A DNA stretch of 64,000 nucleotides from Parapedobacter pyrenivorans. GTDB taxonomy: Bacteria > Bacteroidota > Bacteroidia > Sphingobacteriales > Sphingobacteriaceae. Both the position numbers and the translations under genes were made by a program. The stretch covers positions 68,921 to 132,920 of the forward strand of contig NZ_BMER01000007.1 in assembly GCF_014636865.1 (NCBI RefSeq), written 5' to 3'. Shown here one piece after another: positions 25,635 through 34,674 of this stretch; the stretch's first letter is position 1; each line of letters opens with the position of its first letter. The notes under the pieces are model-generated. The model was given only the letters and a program-made list of their open reading frames with translations, searched no databases and was not told where the DNA came from.

Positions 25635-27254
25635 CTATTTCTGTTTTACCACTTTGCTATGGGCTAAAGAAGCGGCTACAAAGCTAACAAAAAGTGGGTG
25701 AGGATTTGCAACTGTTGATTTTAATTCGGGATGGAATTGTCCGGCAACGAAAAACGGGTGGTTTTTAAGCTCAACGATTTCCACCAAATTGTTCTCAGGA
25801 TTGATGCCGGAGGCTATCATACCAGCCTCTTCGTATTGCGCGAGGTAGTGATTGTTGAATTCATACCGGTGGCGGTGCCGTTCGGATATTTTACTTTTTC
25901 CGTAAATGGCAGCCGCTTTGGTGCCCTTCTTGATTTCGCAATCATACGCGCCTAAGCGCATGGTACCACCCATGTTTTTTACGTGCTTTTGCCCTTCCAT
26001 CAGGTGGATGACAGGATGTTTGGTTTTGGGGTCCATCTCTGAACTATTGGCATTTTTGAGTTTCAGTACGTTCCTGCCGAACTCAACGACCGCGCATTGC
26101 ATACCAAGGCAGATCCCGAAGAAGGGGACGCCATGTTCTCGGACATATTGGATAGCGACCAGTTTGCCATCCAACCCACGCTCACCGAAGCCGGGTGCGA
26201 CCAATACGCCTGCCACCCGCTTGAGTTTCTCCTTCACGTTTTCGTCGTTGATGCTTTCTGCTGCAATGCACTTTACCCGCACCTTGCATTCGTTTATCGC
26301 TCCGGCCTGTATAAATGCTTCGTTGATGGATTTATATGCGTCGGGTAGCTCGACGTATTTGCCGACCAGGGCAATGGTGATTTCGGCCGTCGGGTTCTTC
26401 AGTTTGCCCAGGAAGATTTTCCAACTATCCAAATCAGGTTCATTTTTCGTGGAAAGTTTAAGCTTCGTCAGCACTGTCTTATCCAACTGTTCTTTAAGCA
26501 TCAACAGTGGAACATCGTAAATCGAAGGTGCATCGATGGATTCGATGACCGCGTTGATGTTGACGTTACAGAATAATGCCAGCTTCTTACGGATGTCGGA
26601 ATTGAGGTGGTGTTCCGTACGGCAGACCAGTATATCCGGTTGGATGCCGTATTCCAGCAGGGTCTTTACAGAGTGCTGGGTAGGCTTGGTTTTGAGCTCG
26701 CCCGCTGCCGCCAAAAAGGGTACCAGCGTAAGGTGGATCACTAATGAATCGTTTCCGCCCAATTCCCACCGCAACTGCCTAACGGCTTCAATGAAGGGCA
26801 ATGATTCGATATCACCCACGGTGCCGCCAAGCTCGGTGATGATGATGTCATATTTTTCGTCTTCGCCGAGGAGGCACATCCGCCGTTTTATTTCATCGGT
26901 AATGTGCGGCACTACCTGTACGGTTTTGCCGAGATAGGCACCTTCGCGTTCCTTGTCGATGACATGTTGATAGATGCGGCCGGTAGTAACGTTGTTCGCT
27001 TGGGACGTCGCGGTATTGAGGAAGCGCTCGTAATGTCCGAGATCCAAGTCGGTTTCCGCGCCGTCTTCGGTGACATAGCATTCGCCATGTTCATAGGGAT
27101 TGAGGGTGCCGGGGTCGATGTTGATATAGGGATCGAATTTCTGGATGGTCACTTTGTAACCCCGCGCTTGCAGGAGTTTGGCCAAGGACGCCGAAATAAT
27201 ACCTTTCCCTAACGACGAGGTGACGCCGCCCGTAACAAAAATGTATTTAGTCAT
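25635..27254 (-). CDS. pyrG: CTP synthase
   Basis: A 539-residue enzyme making CTP from UTP, ATP and glutamine. The synthetase domain starts at M-T-K-Y-I-F-V-T-G-G-V and has the S-S-L-G-K-G P-loop; the class-I glutaminase domain has the nucleophile elbow F-G-I-C-L-G-M-Q near residue 380 and a late F-H-P-E. An upstream in-frame start at 27305 adds 17 residues with no homology, so ATG 27254 is used. The promoter at 27329-27363 would drive pyrG and yidC. Confidence 0.96.
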   Translation of the reverse strand: MTKYIFVTGGVTSSLGKGIISASLAKLLQARGYKVTIQKFDPYINIDPGTLNPYEHGECYVTEDGAETDLDLGHYERFLNTATSQANNVTTGRIYQHVIDKEREGAYLGKTVQVVPHITDEIKRRMCLLGEDEKYDIIITELGGTVGDIESLPFIEAVRQLRWELGGNDSLVIHLTLVPFLAAAGELKTKPTQHSVKTLLEYGIQPDILVCRTEHHLNSDIRKKLALFCNVNINAVIESIDAPSIYDVPLLMLKEQLDKTVLTKLKLSTKNEPDLDSWKIFLGKLKNPTAEITIALVGKYVELPDAYKSINEAFIQAGAINECKVRVKCIAAESINDENVKEKLKRVAGVLVAPGFGERGLDGKLVAIQYVREHGVPFFGICLGMQCAVVEFGRNVLKLKNANSSEMDPKTKHPVIHLMEGQKHVKNMGGTMRLGAYDCEIKKGTKAAAIYGKSKISERHRHRYEFNNHYLAQYEEAGMIASGINPENNLVEIVELKNHPFFVAGQFHPELKSTVANPHPLFVSFVAASLAHSKVVKQK

Positions 27255-27328
27255 GACAAATTTTGGGTGTATGCTATATGCTGTATGAGCCAAATAAAGC
27301 TCCAAACATCACGTTTGTGTACGGGATA

Positions 27329-27363
27329 CAAAGGTAGGGTTTTTTCTGGGATTACGGTCAAAA
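27329..27363 (-). promoter_or_regulatory. Promoter for pyrG-yidC
   Basis: On the minus strand: TTTTG (27359-27363) and TACCTTTG (27329-27336), spacing 22 bp, a Bacteroidota-type -33/-7 pair. The rest of the 330-bp gap 27255-27584 shows no gene or clear hairpin. Confidence 0.6.
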
Positions 27364-27584
27364 GAATTTTCGTGCCTTTCCGGGTAACTTTCCTATTACT
27401 AATTCGTTTTTTTTCGGTGAAATTGAAATAACGGACTAATTTTGATGAGCGCTGCATGAGTTTCGATTCAAAAGCAGGTTTCATGAAGCAATGTAAAAAA
27501 ACAAACTTGGCGGTGCAAACTCACTGATGCCGCAAAAGAGAAATATTGAATCAATAATTATCTTCGAATGAAATCAATCCTAAA

Positions 27585-30500
27585 ATGAAGAGATACATCC
27601 TATTCATTTGTTCCTTACTGTTTGCAGGTCTGGCTGTTGCCCAAGAGACCTATCCGGTAAATGGCTCACATGACGAGCGGCCGCGATTGTTTGCTTTGAC
27701 AAATGCCAACATCGTGGTGAAAGCGGGGAATATCATCCGAAATGGCACCCTGTTAGTGGATGGTCAGCGGATAGCCGCATTGGGTAAAAGCCAATCCGTT
27801 CCAAAAGGCTACGTGACCATCGATTTGCAGGGCAAGTTCATCTATCCGTCGTTTATAGACGCATTCAGTGAATATGGGCAACCCAAGGAAAGCCAGGGTC
27901 GACAGCAGGGATCCGGCGGTCGCCGTACGCAGCTATTCGAATCAACGAAAAAGGGTCCGTATGGTTGGAATGAAGCCATAAGGCCGGAAACGACTGCTAA
28001 AGCACGTTTTACGGTAGATCAGAAACAAAGTGAAGAATTAAAGAAAATCGGATTCGGTGCCATACAATCCATCGTGCGCGATGGCATTGCACGGGGAAGC
28101 TCCGTCGTAGCCACATTGGCTGAGGCCCGGGAAAATGAGGTCATCATCCTCCCAGAAGCCGGCGCGCATTATTCATTCAGTAAAGGCTCGGCACAAACCA
28201 GTTACCCCTCCTCGTTAATGGGAACCATTGCATTGCTGCGGCAAACCTACTACGATAGCCAATGGTATGCAACCCAACAGAAGGAGTACAATATGTCGTT
28301 AGAAGCTTTTGGTAAGCTGCAGTCATTGCCTCAGTTTTTTGAAGTGGATGACGTTTTGGATATTTTCCGTGCCGATCAGATTGCTAAGGAATTCGGAAAA
28401 AGCTACATCATCAAAACGGGCGGTGACGCGTATCAACGGTTAGCCGACATCAAAGCAACCAATGCCAGCTTGATTGTGCCGCTTGATTTTCCGAAGGCCT
28501 ACGATGTGGAAGATCCCGCTGATGCCCGGAATGTCACATTGGCCCAGTTGAAGCACTGGGAAATGGCACCCGCTAATCCGGCGATGCTCGAAAAGAGCGG
28601 TATCCGCTTTGCCATTTCGCCCATTGGGCTGGACAATCTTCGTGATTTCTGGATTAACCTGCGGCTCGCATTGGACCATGGGCTTTCTCAGGAATATGCT
28701 TTACGTGCGCTTACCGAAATCCCGGCGGAAATGTTGGGCCTGTCCGATAAACTCGGTACGCTCGAGAAAGGGAAACGGGCTAATTTCATTATTGCTAGCG
28801 ATACATTATTCAAAGAAGGTACGGTCATTTACGAAAATTGGGTGCAAGGGAAGGCGTTTGTAGTGACGAGGAGCAATGCCAAAGATATTACGGGTGAATA
28901 TGCTGCCAACATACCCGGTATAGGCCCAGCAAGATTGTTTATTGATGAGGGAAAAGGTAAATTGACCGCCCACCTTACAACAGGAGGCGACACAACGGAA
29001 ACCAAAGTGACCGCCACCCGTACCGGCGATTTGCTGTCGTTTAGCTTCAATCCGAAAGGACAGCAGGGAAGTACGCGTATCAGCGGCTACATCGCAGATG
29101 ACGATCCCTTGACCCTGAAGGGAGAAGTGGTAGAACCTGACGGGACATCTTCGTCCTGGATGGCAGCCTATACGGATTCCTATACCGCCAAGACGAGCGG
29201 CAGCCAACGTAAAAAGGAATCCGTTGGTAAGGGCGAGGTGATCTATCCCTTTGTCGCCTATGGCGACGCTGCATTGCCCCGAGCAGAAACGGTATTAATA
29301 AAGAACGCAACCGTTTGGACAAATGAAGGCGAAGGCACGCTGCAGCATGCCGATGTGCTGCTCGCCGACGGGAAGATCAAAGCCGTTGGACAAAACCTGT
29401 CGGCGGCCGGCGCCAAGGTTATTGACGGTACGGGAAAGCACGTAACTCCCGGTATCATCGATGAGCATTCCCATATTGCCATCAGCCGGGGCGTTAATGA
29501 AGGTTCGCATTCAGTCACCGCTGAGGTACGGATAGGAGATGTAATCAATTCAGAAGATATCAATATTTACCGACAGCTGGCCGGCGGGGTAACGACATCG
29601 CATTTATTGCATGGCTCCGCCAACTCGATCGGTGGCCAATCCCAATTGATCAAACTGCGTTGGGGGCAGAATCCGGAAGGACTGAAATTTGGCGGAAATG
29701 ATGGGTTTATCAAGTTTGCATTGGGCGAGAATGTGAAGCAAAGCAACTGGGGAATCACGGGCACACGGTTCCCTCAAACGCGGATGGGTGTAGAGCAGGT
29801 GTTTTACGACGCCTTTACCCGGGCCAAGGAGTACAAGGCACGGGTAGTGGCCGATGACCCGACATTGCGGCGTGACCTCACCTTGGAAACATTGGTTGAA
29901 ATATTGGATAAAAAGCGCTTTATTACCTGCCATTCCTATGTGCAATCCGAAATCAATATGCTGATGCATGTAGGCGATAGTATGGGTTTCAAGGTGAATA
30001 CGTTTACGCATATCTTGGAAGGTTATAAAGTGGCTGATGAGATGGCCGGCAGGCAAATTGCGGGAGCGTCTTTTGCTGATTGGTGGGCATACAAGATGGA
30101 AGTGCAGGAAGCGATTCCGTATAATGCCTACCTGATGCATAAACGTAACGTGTTGACGGCAATAAACTCCGATGATGCCGAAATGGCGCGCCGACTGAAT
30201 CAGGAGGCCGCCAAGGCCGTAAAATATGGCGGGGTAAGTGAAGAAGAGGCGTTGAAGATGGTTACACTCAACGTGGCAGAAATCCTTCACATCGATGACC
30301 GCGTGGGGAGCCTTGCTCCCGGCAAGGATGCCGATGTAGTGATATGGAGTGATAAGCCGCTTTCTATCTATGCCAAAGCAGAGAAGACATTTGTGGATGG
30401 GGTAAAATATTGGGACATCGACGAAGATGCCGCAAAGCAGCAGGCGGTTAAAGCCGAAAAAGGGCGGCTCATCCGAAAATCACTGCAAGCGAAAATCAAA

Positions 30501-30596
30501 GGAAGCGTTACCCAGCGTACCGTTGCCCAACCCAATATGGAATACCACTGCGACACCATTGGAGAGATCGGGGAGTTTGAAGAATATATGGACTAA
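27585..30596 (+). CDS. Secreted tandem amidohydrolase-family protein
   Basis: A 1003-residue protein with a signal peptide (1-19, V-A-Q). It has two amidohydrolase-like halves: residues about 35-430, where the metal-binding H-x-H position reads F94-S-E96 and so is lost, and about 560-985, where H628-x-H630 is present after P-G-I-I-D-E, with later motifs H-S-Y and N-S-D-D-A. Between them lies a beta-rich segment (about 435-545). The C-terminal half resembles imidazolonepropionase-type deacetylases and dipeptidases, so hydrolysis of a C-N bond in the periplasm is likely. A second, smaller paralog follows in 19 bp, implying one operon and maybe a complex. Substrate unknown. Confidence 0.82.
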   Translation: MKRYILFICSLLFAGLAVAQETYPVNGSHDERPRLFALTNANIVVKAGNIIRNGTLLVDGQRIAALGKSQSVPKGYVTIDLQGKFIYPSFIDAFSEYGQPKESQGRQQGSGGRRTQLFESTKKGPYGWNEAIRPETTAKARFTVDQKQSEELKKIGFGAIQSIVRDGIARGSSVVATLAEARENEVIILPEAGAHYSFSKGSAQTSYPSSLMGTIALLRQTYYDSQWYATQQKEYNMSLEAFGKLQSLPQFFEVDDVLDIFRADQIAKEFGKSYIIKTGGDAYQRLADIKATNASLIVPLDFPKAYDVEDPADARNVTLAQLKHWEMAPANPAMLEKSGIRFAISPIGLDNLRDFWINLRLALDHGLSQEYALRALTEIPAEMLGLSDKLGTLEKGKRANFIIASDTLFKEGTVIYENWVQGKAFVVTRSNAKDITGEYAANIPGIGPARLFIDEGKGKLTAHLTTGGDTTETKVTATRTGDLLSFSFNPKGQQGSTRISGYIADDDPLTLKGEVVEPDGTSSSWMAAYTDSYTAKTSGSQRKKESVGKGEVIYPFVAYGDAALPRAETVLIKNATVWTNEGEGTLQHADVLLADGKIKAVGQNLSAAGAKVIDGTGKHVTPGIIDEHSHIAISRGVNEGSHSVTAEVRIGDVINSEDINIYRQLAGGVTTSHLLHGSANSIGGQSQLIKLRWGQNPEGLKFGGNDGFIKFALGENVKQSNWGITGTRFPQTRMGVEQVFYDAFTRAKEYKARVVADDPTLRRDLTLETLVEILDKKRFITCHSYVQSEINMLMHVGDSMGFKVNTFTHILEGYKVADEMAGRQIAGASFADWWAYKMEVQEAIPYNAYLMHKRNVLTAINSDDAEMARRLNQEAAKAVKYGGVSEEEALKMVTLNVAEILHIDDRVGSLAPGKDADVVIWSDKPLSIYAKAEKTFVDGVKYWDIDEDAAKQQAVKAEKGRLIRKSLQAKIKGSVTQRTVAQPNMEYHCDTIGEIGEFEEYMD

Positions 30597-30615
30597 CAGT
30601 TTCAATCAGCAAAGA

Positions 30616-31917
30616 ATGAACTCGATTAAAACATATCTGTTAACGGGCATGATAGCCGTATTGCTTGCCAACAATTCGGTGTTTGCCCAAGCGACTATTT
30701 ATCCGGCCAAGGCACAGGAAAAGCCGGTAGCTATTACAGGTGCTACCATCCATGTGGGAAATGGACAAGTGATTGAACAGGGTACACTGGTATTCGATCA
30801 GGGAAAAATCACTTATGTCGGTGCAACGGCAACCGCTCCCCCCAACGCACTAATCATAGATGCATCCGGCAAACACGTTTACCCCGGCTTCATCGCTCCC
30901 AACACCAATCTCGGATTGGTTGAAGTAGAGTCTGTAAGAGCTACGATCGACTACGCCGAAGTCGGCGAAAACAACGCCCATGTCCGTTCGTTGATCGCTT
31001 ACAATACGGATTCCAAAGTTATCAATACGCTGCGGTCTAACGGTATACTGCTCGCCCAGGTAACACCCCAGGATGGACTGGTGGCTGGCCAGTCATCCGT
31101 TGTCCAACTAGACGCCTGGAACTGGGAAGATGCGGCCTATGAGATAGACGAAGGTATCCACATCAATTGGCCAACCGTACGTTCCACTCGTTTTGATGGA
31201 GGCGCATCTTCAAGCACTGATAACCAGAAAGAACACGTGCAGGCAGAAATTACGAAGCTTGACGATTACTTGCGGCAGGCAAAGGCATACACCGAATTGG
31301 ACGGGCAGGGCACAAGCAACGCGAGATTTGAGGCGTTTAAGCCTGTGTTTAGGGACGATCGGAAAGTATACGTACACGCGGATAAAGCCACGGATATGAT
31401 CGCTGCGATTTCTATGCTTAAACGACACGGCGTACATCCGGTATTGGTTGGAGGTACGGAAGCCCATTTGGTGACCGAATTGCTCGTTGATAATGGGGTG
31501 CCGGTCATTATCCGTCAGTCGCATTCACTTCCATATGCTAACGACGAAGATGTTTATTTGCCCTATAAACAGGCTAAACTGCTCACCGATGCCGGTGTAT
31601 TGGTTGCCTATAGCATCGATGGGTTCTGGCAGCAACGCAATCTCCCCTTCATGGCCGGGACAGCTGCTGCGTATGGGCTTGATAAGGAACAGGCATTGGC
31701 TACCATTACCAGCAATACGGCCAAGATACTGGGTATCGACGACCGCACGGGTACATTGGAGGTGGGGAAGGATGCGAATATAATCGTGTCTAAGGGTGAC
31801 GCATTAGATATGCTCGGCAACGACGTACAACGTGCCTTTATCCAAGGCCGAGACATTAACCTGGATGATTTGCACAAGCAGTTGTTTGAACGGTATGAAT
31901 TTAAATACGGCCTCTGA
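30616..31917 (+). CDS. Secreted amidohydrolase-like protein, metal site lost
   Basis: A 433-residue paralog of the N-terminal half of the preceding protein, with signal peptide (1-24, V-F-A-Q). It keeps the composite fold and the T-G-T-L-E-V-G-K-D-A-N-I-I-V end, but the H-x-H motif is replaced by N96-T-N98, and the usual later His residues are partly missing (G-G-T-E-A-H remains). It is therefore probably non-catalytic, perhaps a partner subunit of the upstream enzyme. The start ATG 30616 follows the previous stop closely. A bidirectional terminator follows. Confidence 0.8.
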   Translation: MNSIKTYLLTGMIAVLLANNSVFAQATIYPAKAQEKPVAITGATIHVGNGQVIEQGTLVFDQGKITYVGATATAPPNALIIDASGKHVYPGFIAPNTNLGLVEVESVRATIDYAEVGENNAHVRSLIAYNTDSKVINTLRSNGILLAQVTPQDGLVAGQSSVVQLDAWNWEDAAYEIDEGIHINWPTVRSTRFDGGASSSTDNQKEHVQAEITKLDDYLRQAKAYTELDGQGTSNARFEAFKPVFRDDRKVYVHADKATDMIAAISMLKRHGVHPVLVGGTEAHLVTELLVDNGVPVIIRQSHSLPYANDEDVYLPYKQAKLLTDAGVLVAYSIDGFWQQRNLPFMAGTAAAYGLDKEQALATITSNTAKILGIDDRTGTLEVGKDANIIVSKGDALDMLGNDVQRAFIQGRDINLDDLHKQLFERYEFKYGL

Positions 31918-31941
31918 AACACAGAACCATCTTGATGGAAG

Positions 31942-31990
31942 AAGCATAAAAAAAGCTGCCCTATAAGATAGGGCAGCTTTTTTTATGCTT
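31942..31990. terminator. Bidirectional terminator
   Basis: AAGCTGCCCTAT / ATAGGGCAGCTT stem with a 3-nt loop, flanked by long A and T runs and an outer GCATAA/TTATGC match. Ends both the amidohydrolase operon and rplS. Confidence 0.93.
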
Positions 31991-32002
31991 AATAAGGAAC
32001 GC

Positions 32003-32350
32003 TTAGAATCTCTTCGATTTAATACGTGCAGCTTTGCCGGTAAGCCCGCGCAGATAATACAGTTTTGAACGACGTACTTTTCCGTGGCTGTTTATTTCAA
32101 CTTTCTCAATGTTCGGCGAGTTTATCGGAAAAATACGCTCCACACCAACGCCATTGGAAATCTTACGTACCGTAAAGGTTTGGTTGATGCCAACGCTATT
32201 GCGCTGGATAACAACGCCTTGATATACCTGGATACGCTCTTTGTTTCCTTCGCGAATTTTATAATGAACGCTAACAGTGTCCCCAGCCTTGAATGCGGGA
32301 ACCTCATTTTTTGTTACCGCCTGTTCTTCTACAAATTTTACTAAATCCAT
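32003..32350 (-). CDS. rplS: 50S ribosomal protein L19
   Basis: A 115-residue protein at the interface of the ribosomal subunits. The family pattern is clear: [16 protein letters not shown], then I-Q-V-Y-Q-G-V-V-I, then [17 protein letters not shown], and the basic end [10 protein letters not shown]. Length is typical. The gene is single, not joined to rpsP-rimM-trmD as in many bacteria. It is divergent from the tRNA-Pro transcription unit; no perfect TAnnTTTG box is visible upstream (nearest candidate at 32398-32405 has one mismatch). Confidence 0.97.
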   Translation of the reverse strand: MDLVKFVEEQAVTKNEVPAFKAGDTVSVHYKIREGNKERIQVYQGVVIQRNSVGINQTFTVRKISNGVGVERIFPINSPNIEKVEINSHGKVRRSKLYYLRGLTGKAARIKSKRF

Positions 32351-32460
32351 GATTCTGAGTAATTAATGACGATTATTATCCCGTAAAAATCGAGCTGCAA
32401 TATTAATGATTATTTTCCGAATATGGAAAGCGTTTTTTAAAAAATAATTATGAAGTTCTT

Positions 32461-32490
32461 TTTGGAATTTGGATTTAATTTTTACCTTTG
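32461..32490 (+). promoter_or_regulatory. Promoter of the tRNA-Pro unit
   Basis: TTTG (32461-32464) and TACCTTTG (32483-32490) with 18-bp spacing, the canonical Bacteroidota -33/-7 pair. Transcription would start near 32497, giving a leader of about 110 nt before the tRNA. Confidence 0.75.
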
Positions 32491-32506
32491 CAAACCCTTA
32501 CGGGAA

Positions 32507-32555
32507 CGGGATGTATCGAAGCCCGGCATTGCATCCCGACATTTGTTGGGAAGGT
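32507..32555 (+). other. tRNA-Pro-like 5' segment in the tRNA leader
   Basis: The stretch starting CGGGATGTATCGAAGCCCGG aligns closely to the first half of the intact tRNA-Pro at 32606 (CGGGGTGTAGCGTAGCCCGG) and is followed by a possible hairpin TCCCGAC/GTTGGGA. No T-arm or matching acceptor 3' half follows. CGGGATG can also pair with CATCCCG at 32532-32538. Probably a degenerate duplicate or a processed leader element. Confidence 0.4.
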
Positions 32556-32605
32556 AGGGAGCCGGAAAGAGGGGAAGTGCCGGTAAGGAAAATAAAATAC
32601 AAGTT

Positions 32606-32679
32606 CGGGGTGTAGCGTAGCCCGGTATCGCGCCTGCTTTGGGAGCAGGAGGTCGTAGGTTCGAATCCTGCCACCCCGA
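32606..32679 (+). tRNA. tRNA-Pro (anticodon TGG)
   Basis: Complete cloverleaf of 74 nt: acceptor CGGGGTG / CACCCCG, D arm with GTAGC..GGTA, anticodon stem CCTGC / GCAGG around loop TTTGGGA (anticodon TGG), five-nt variable loop, T arm with TTCGAAT, discriminator A. CCA is not encoded. It reads proline CCN codons. A terminator follows after a few bases. Confidence 0.96.
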
Positions 32680-32691
32680 CGAACTAAAATG

Positions 32692-32719
32692 AAGCCCTTG
32701 CGAAAGCAAGGGCTTTTTT
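32692..32719 (+). terminator. Terminator after tRNA-Pro
   Basis: Nine-bp stem AGCCCTTGC / GCAAGGGCT with a GAAA tetraloop, then six Ts. Confidence 0.9.
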
Positions 32720-32820
32720 CATGCAAGGGGGCGGCTAAGCTTGCTTGAGAGACCCCTTACATGAAAAAAAGCAAGGTGCGAAGTGCTGGCTCCATTTTAG
32801 TTGAGACCTCCCGAAGGATG

Positions 32821-32953
32821 GCTGTGGCATCGCGTATGTGGAATGCGGGACACAGCCAACTATTCTCGCTGTGGCATCGCGTATGTGGAATGCGGGACAC
32901 AGCCAACTATTCTCGCTGTGGCATCGCGTATGTGGAATGCGGGACACAGCCAA
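32821..32953. repeat. 47-bp tandem repeat, 2.8 units, each a hairpin
   Basis: Units start at 32821, 32868 and 32915 (the third ends after 39 bp) and are identical where they overlap. Each begins GCTGTGGCAT and ends ATGCGGGACACAGC, so arms GCTGTG/CACAGC and GCAT/ATGC can fold. The frames that stay open across it merely reflect the repeat. It lies between the tRNA terminator and the end of the secreted DUF4350-like gene. Confidence 0.9.
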
Positions 32954-32994
32954 TCCTGGTACCTAGCTAATATGTTGTCTAGCTCCAGTGGGAT

Positions 32995-33927
32995 TTATAA
33001 TTTTCGGTCTAACCAGTGTATAATATTGAGCAGAAATTGGGCGTTTTGTGTGGCCCAAGGATGATTCATGCCCCGTTTCTCACTTTTGATACCTTGGAGC
33101 TGAGCTGAAAAAGATGCCCCGTCTCCAAATATGACGACTCTGCCCTTACCAAATTCTAAATATGCGCCATTAACTAATCCCCTTCCGGAAATATAAGGAA
33201 TAGTAGCTTTTAACCTTTTTTCTATCTGGGAAGCCTGACTGGGCAGGTAGATGCGATAGTCGTCACCCAGCACGGAAATAACATGGGAATGGGGCGGAAC
33301 AATAAATCCTGTTCCACCCCAGCACATGATGCTATCGATTCTTTTGCCGCGAGCACTGGTAATGTCATTTGATATCAATGTTTTCTTTTGTTTTGAAAAT
33401 ACCTCAGGCCGGCCGTCCTTCCGAATAGCGAAGCCATTTATGATGTTGATTCCAAATCTTCCTGCCAATTCATTGACAGAAGCTCCGCAGGGCATGTGAT
33501 CAGTGACAAGAAATAGGCTTCCTCCATCGGCTACCCAATTGGCGAGTTCAGTTATTTCGTCTGGGGAAAAAGCCGATCTCGCTGGTAGATCCCAGTCTTC
33601 CATATCATACATGGCATTTACGGTTACATAGATCTTTGCTTCTTTTAAAAGCTCGGAAGTCACCTTTTCCCTGCTACTTACTACTTGATACCCGTCACTT
33701 GCAAGCAGTTTTCCGAATGGGGCATAAGCTCCCCGCAATGTCGAGGCGTTATTATGCGCTTCATCAAATACGATTAGCGGACCGCTCCCTGTCTTGTATA
33801 CCGGCACAGTAACTGGATAGTCAAAAGTTTCGTCCGCCACTTGCTGTGCACTCCCGTTTGGCGCCCAAAAGACTAGTGTATACCAAATGAAAAAGCATCG
33901 GCTAGCTAACTTCTGCATGCTCATCAC
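32995..33927 (-). CDS. Secreted DUF4350-like protein
   Basis: A 310-residue exported protein with a signal peptide ending near residue 27 (G-S-A-Q). The body is a Rossmann/ThuA-type fold as in DUF4350 and GATase-like domains: V-F-D-E-A-H-N-N, then F-S-P-D-E-I-T-E-L-A-N-W-V-A-D-G-G-S-L-F-L-V-T-D-H, and a late G-K-G-R-V-V-I-F-G-D-G-A. The end reads F-L-L-N-I-I-H-W-L. The role of such proteins is unknown; sugar binding is sometimes suggested. Its start is 3 bp after the stop of the upstream gene, so both belong to one operon with the AraC-type sensor and the serine hydrolase. Confidence 0.7.
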   Translation of the reverse strand: MMSMQKLASRCFFIWYTLVFWAPNGSAQQVADETFDYPVTVPVYKTGSGPLIVFDEAHNNASTLRGAYAPFGKLLASDGYQVVSSREKVTSELLKEAKIYVTVNAMYDMEDWDLPARSAFSPDEITELANWVADGGSLFLVTDHMPCGASVNELAGRFGINIINGFAIRKDGRPEVFSKQKKTLISNDITSARGKRIDSIMCWGGTGFIVPPHSHVISVLGDDYRIYLPSQASQIEKRLKATIPYISGRGLVNGAYLEFGKGRVVIFGDGASFSAQLQGIKSEKRGMNHPWATQNAQFLLNIIHWLDRKL

Positions 33928-33930
33928 CGC

Positions 33931-34596
33931 CTATTTTGCTTTGAGCCATATATCGTCTTTAAAACAGGTGACCTGCACGGCTTCTCCATCGCTCAATAAA
34001 AATGTCAACGGGAATGTGCCATCTTCATTCAGGAAAAAAGTCTCCGATCTTGGCGTAAAGGCAACCTCTTTTTTGTCCCATAGCTGTTTTATCGTCAATC
34101 CGTTTGCGGACGATCGGATGTCGATCTTCAGGCTGTTGTCGTCCGTCAAACTGTAAGTTCCTTCGAGCCTTTTAAGTTGTCCTGCCGATAACGGTTTGAC
34201 TTTTTTGGGATCAAATCCGACTTTTACCGTGATGATTCTTCCCATAAGCTTAGCTTGACTAAACTGACCGGAATTGTCTTTTAGGAATTCGACTTTGTGA
34301 CCTTCTTTTTCCGATTCAAAGTCTGTTTCGTTGACCTGGATGAGCTGATATTCTTTTCCATCCCATAATTGTTTGGCAACTAGCACATCGTCTTTTGGCT
34401 CAAATTGAATAAAACCTGCTTTACTGGGAAACTGGTAGTACCCTGAAAACTTTTCCAGCGGTACCTTTCTAGCCGACTGGCTATCGCCTTGTGCGAAACA
34501 GTTCGTTGAAAGCATTGCGCTTCCGAATAAAATGCTACCGATGATCCTACGGATTTTTGGGCCGATTGTGGACTTGAATGGGTTCATTGTTTTCAT
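33931..34596 (-). CDS. Secreted protein with duplicated beta domain
   Basis: A 221-residue exported protein; signal peptide about 1-36 (C-F-A-Q). The mature part is two copies of an about 75-residue beta-rich unit: residues about 47-120 (S-G-Y-Y-Q-F, then A-K-Q-L-W-D-G-K-E, then F-E-S-E) and about 144-220 (E-G-T-Y-S-L, then I-K-Q-L-W-D-K-K-E, then F-F-L-N-E-D-G). These resemble the DUF3471-like add-on domains found behind serine hydrolases, which fits the upstream hydrolase gene. Function is unknown; ligand binding is a guess. Confidence 0.65.
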   Translation of the reverse strand: MKTMNPFKSTIGPKIRRIIGSILFGSAMLSTNCFAQGDSQSARKVPLEKFSGYYQFPSKAGFIQFEPKDDVLVAKQLWDGKEYQLIQVNETDFESEKEGHKVEFLKDNSGQFSQAKLMGRIITVKVGFDPKKVKPLSAGQLKRLEGTYSLTDDNSLKIDIRSSANGLTIKQLWDKKEVAFTPRSETFFLNEDGTFPLTFLLSDGEAVQVTCFKDDIWLKAK

Positions 34597-34674
34597 AATA
34601 TTTTTTTATGATGCAATGATAAGGATCCAATGATTGGCAGAAGTTCGGATGGATGCAAACGAACAGCATTGCGG

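Noticed and set aside
32475-32726. Minus-strand frame with an R-I-R-T-Y-D-L-L-L-P-K segment
   Set aside because: It is the antisense of the tRNA-Pro gene; such frames are common false calls.
32735-33064. Several open frames over the 47-bp repeat
   Set aside because: They stay open only because the repeat lacks stops; no homology and no credible start.
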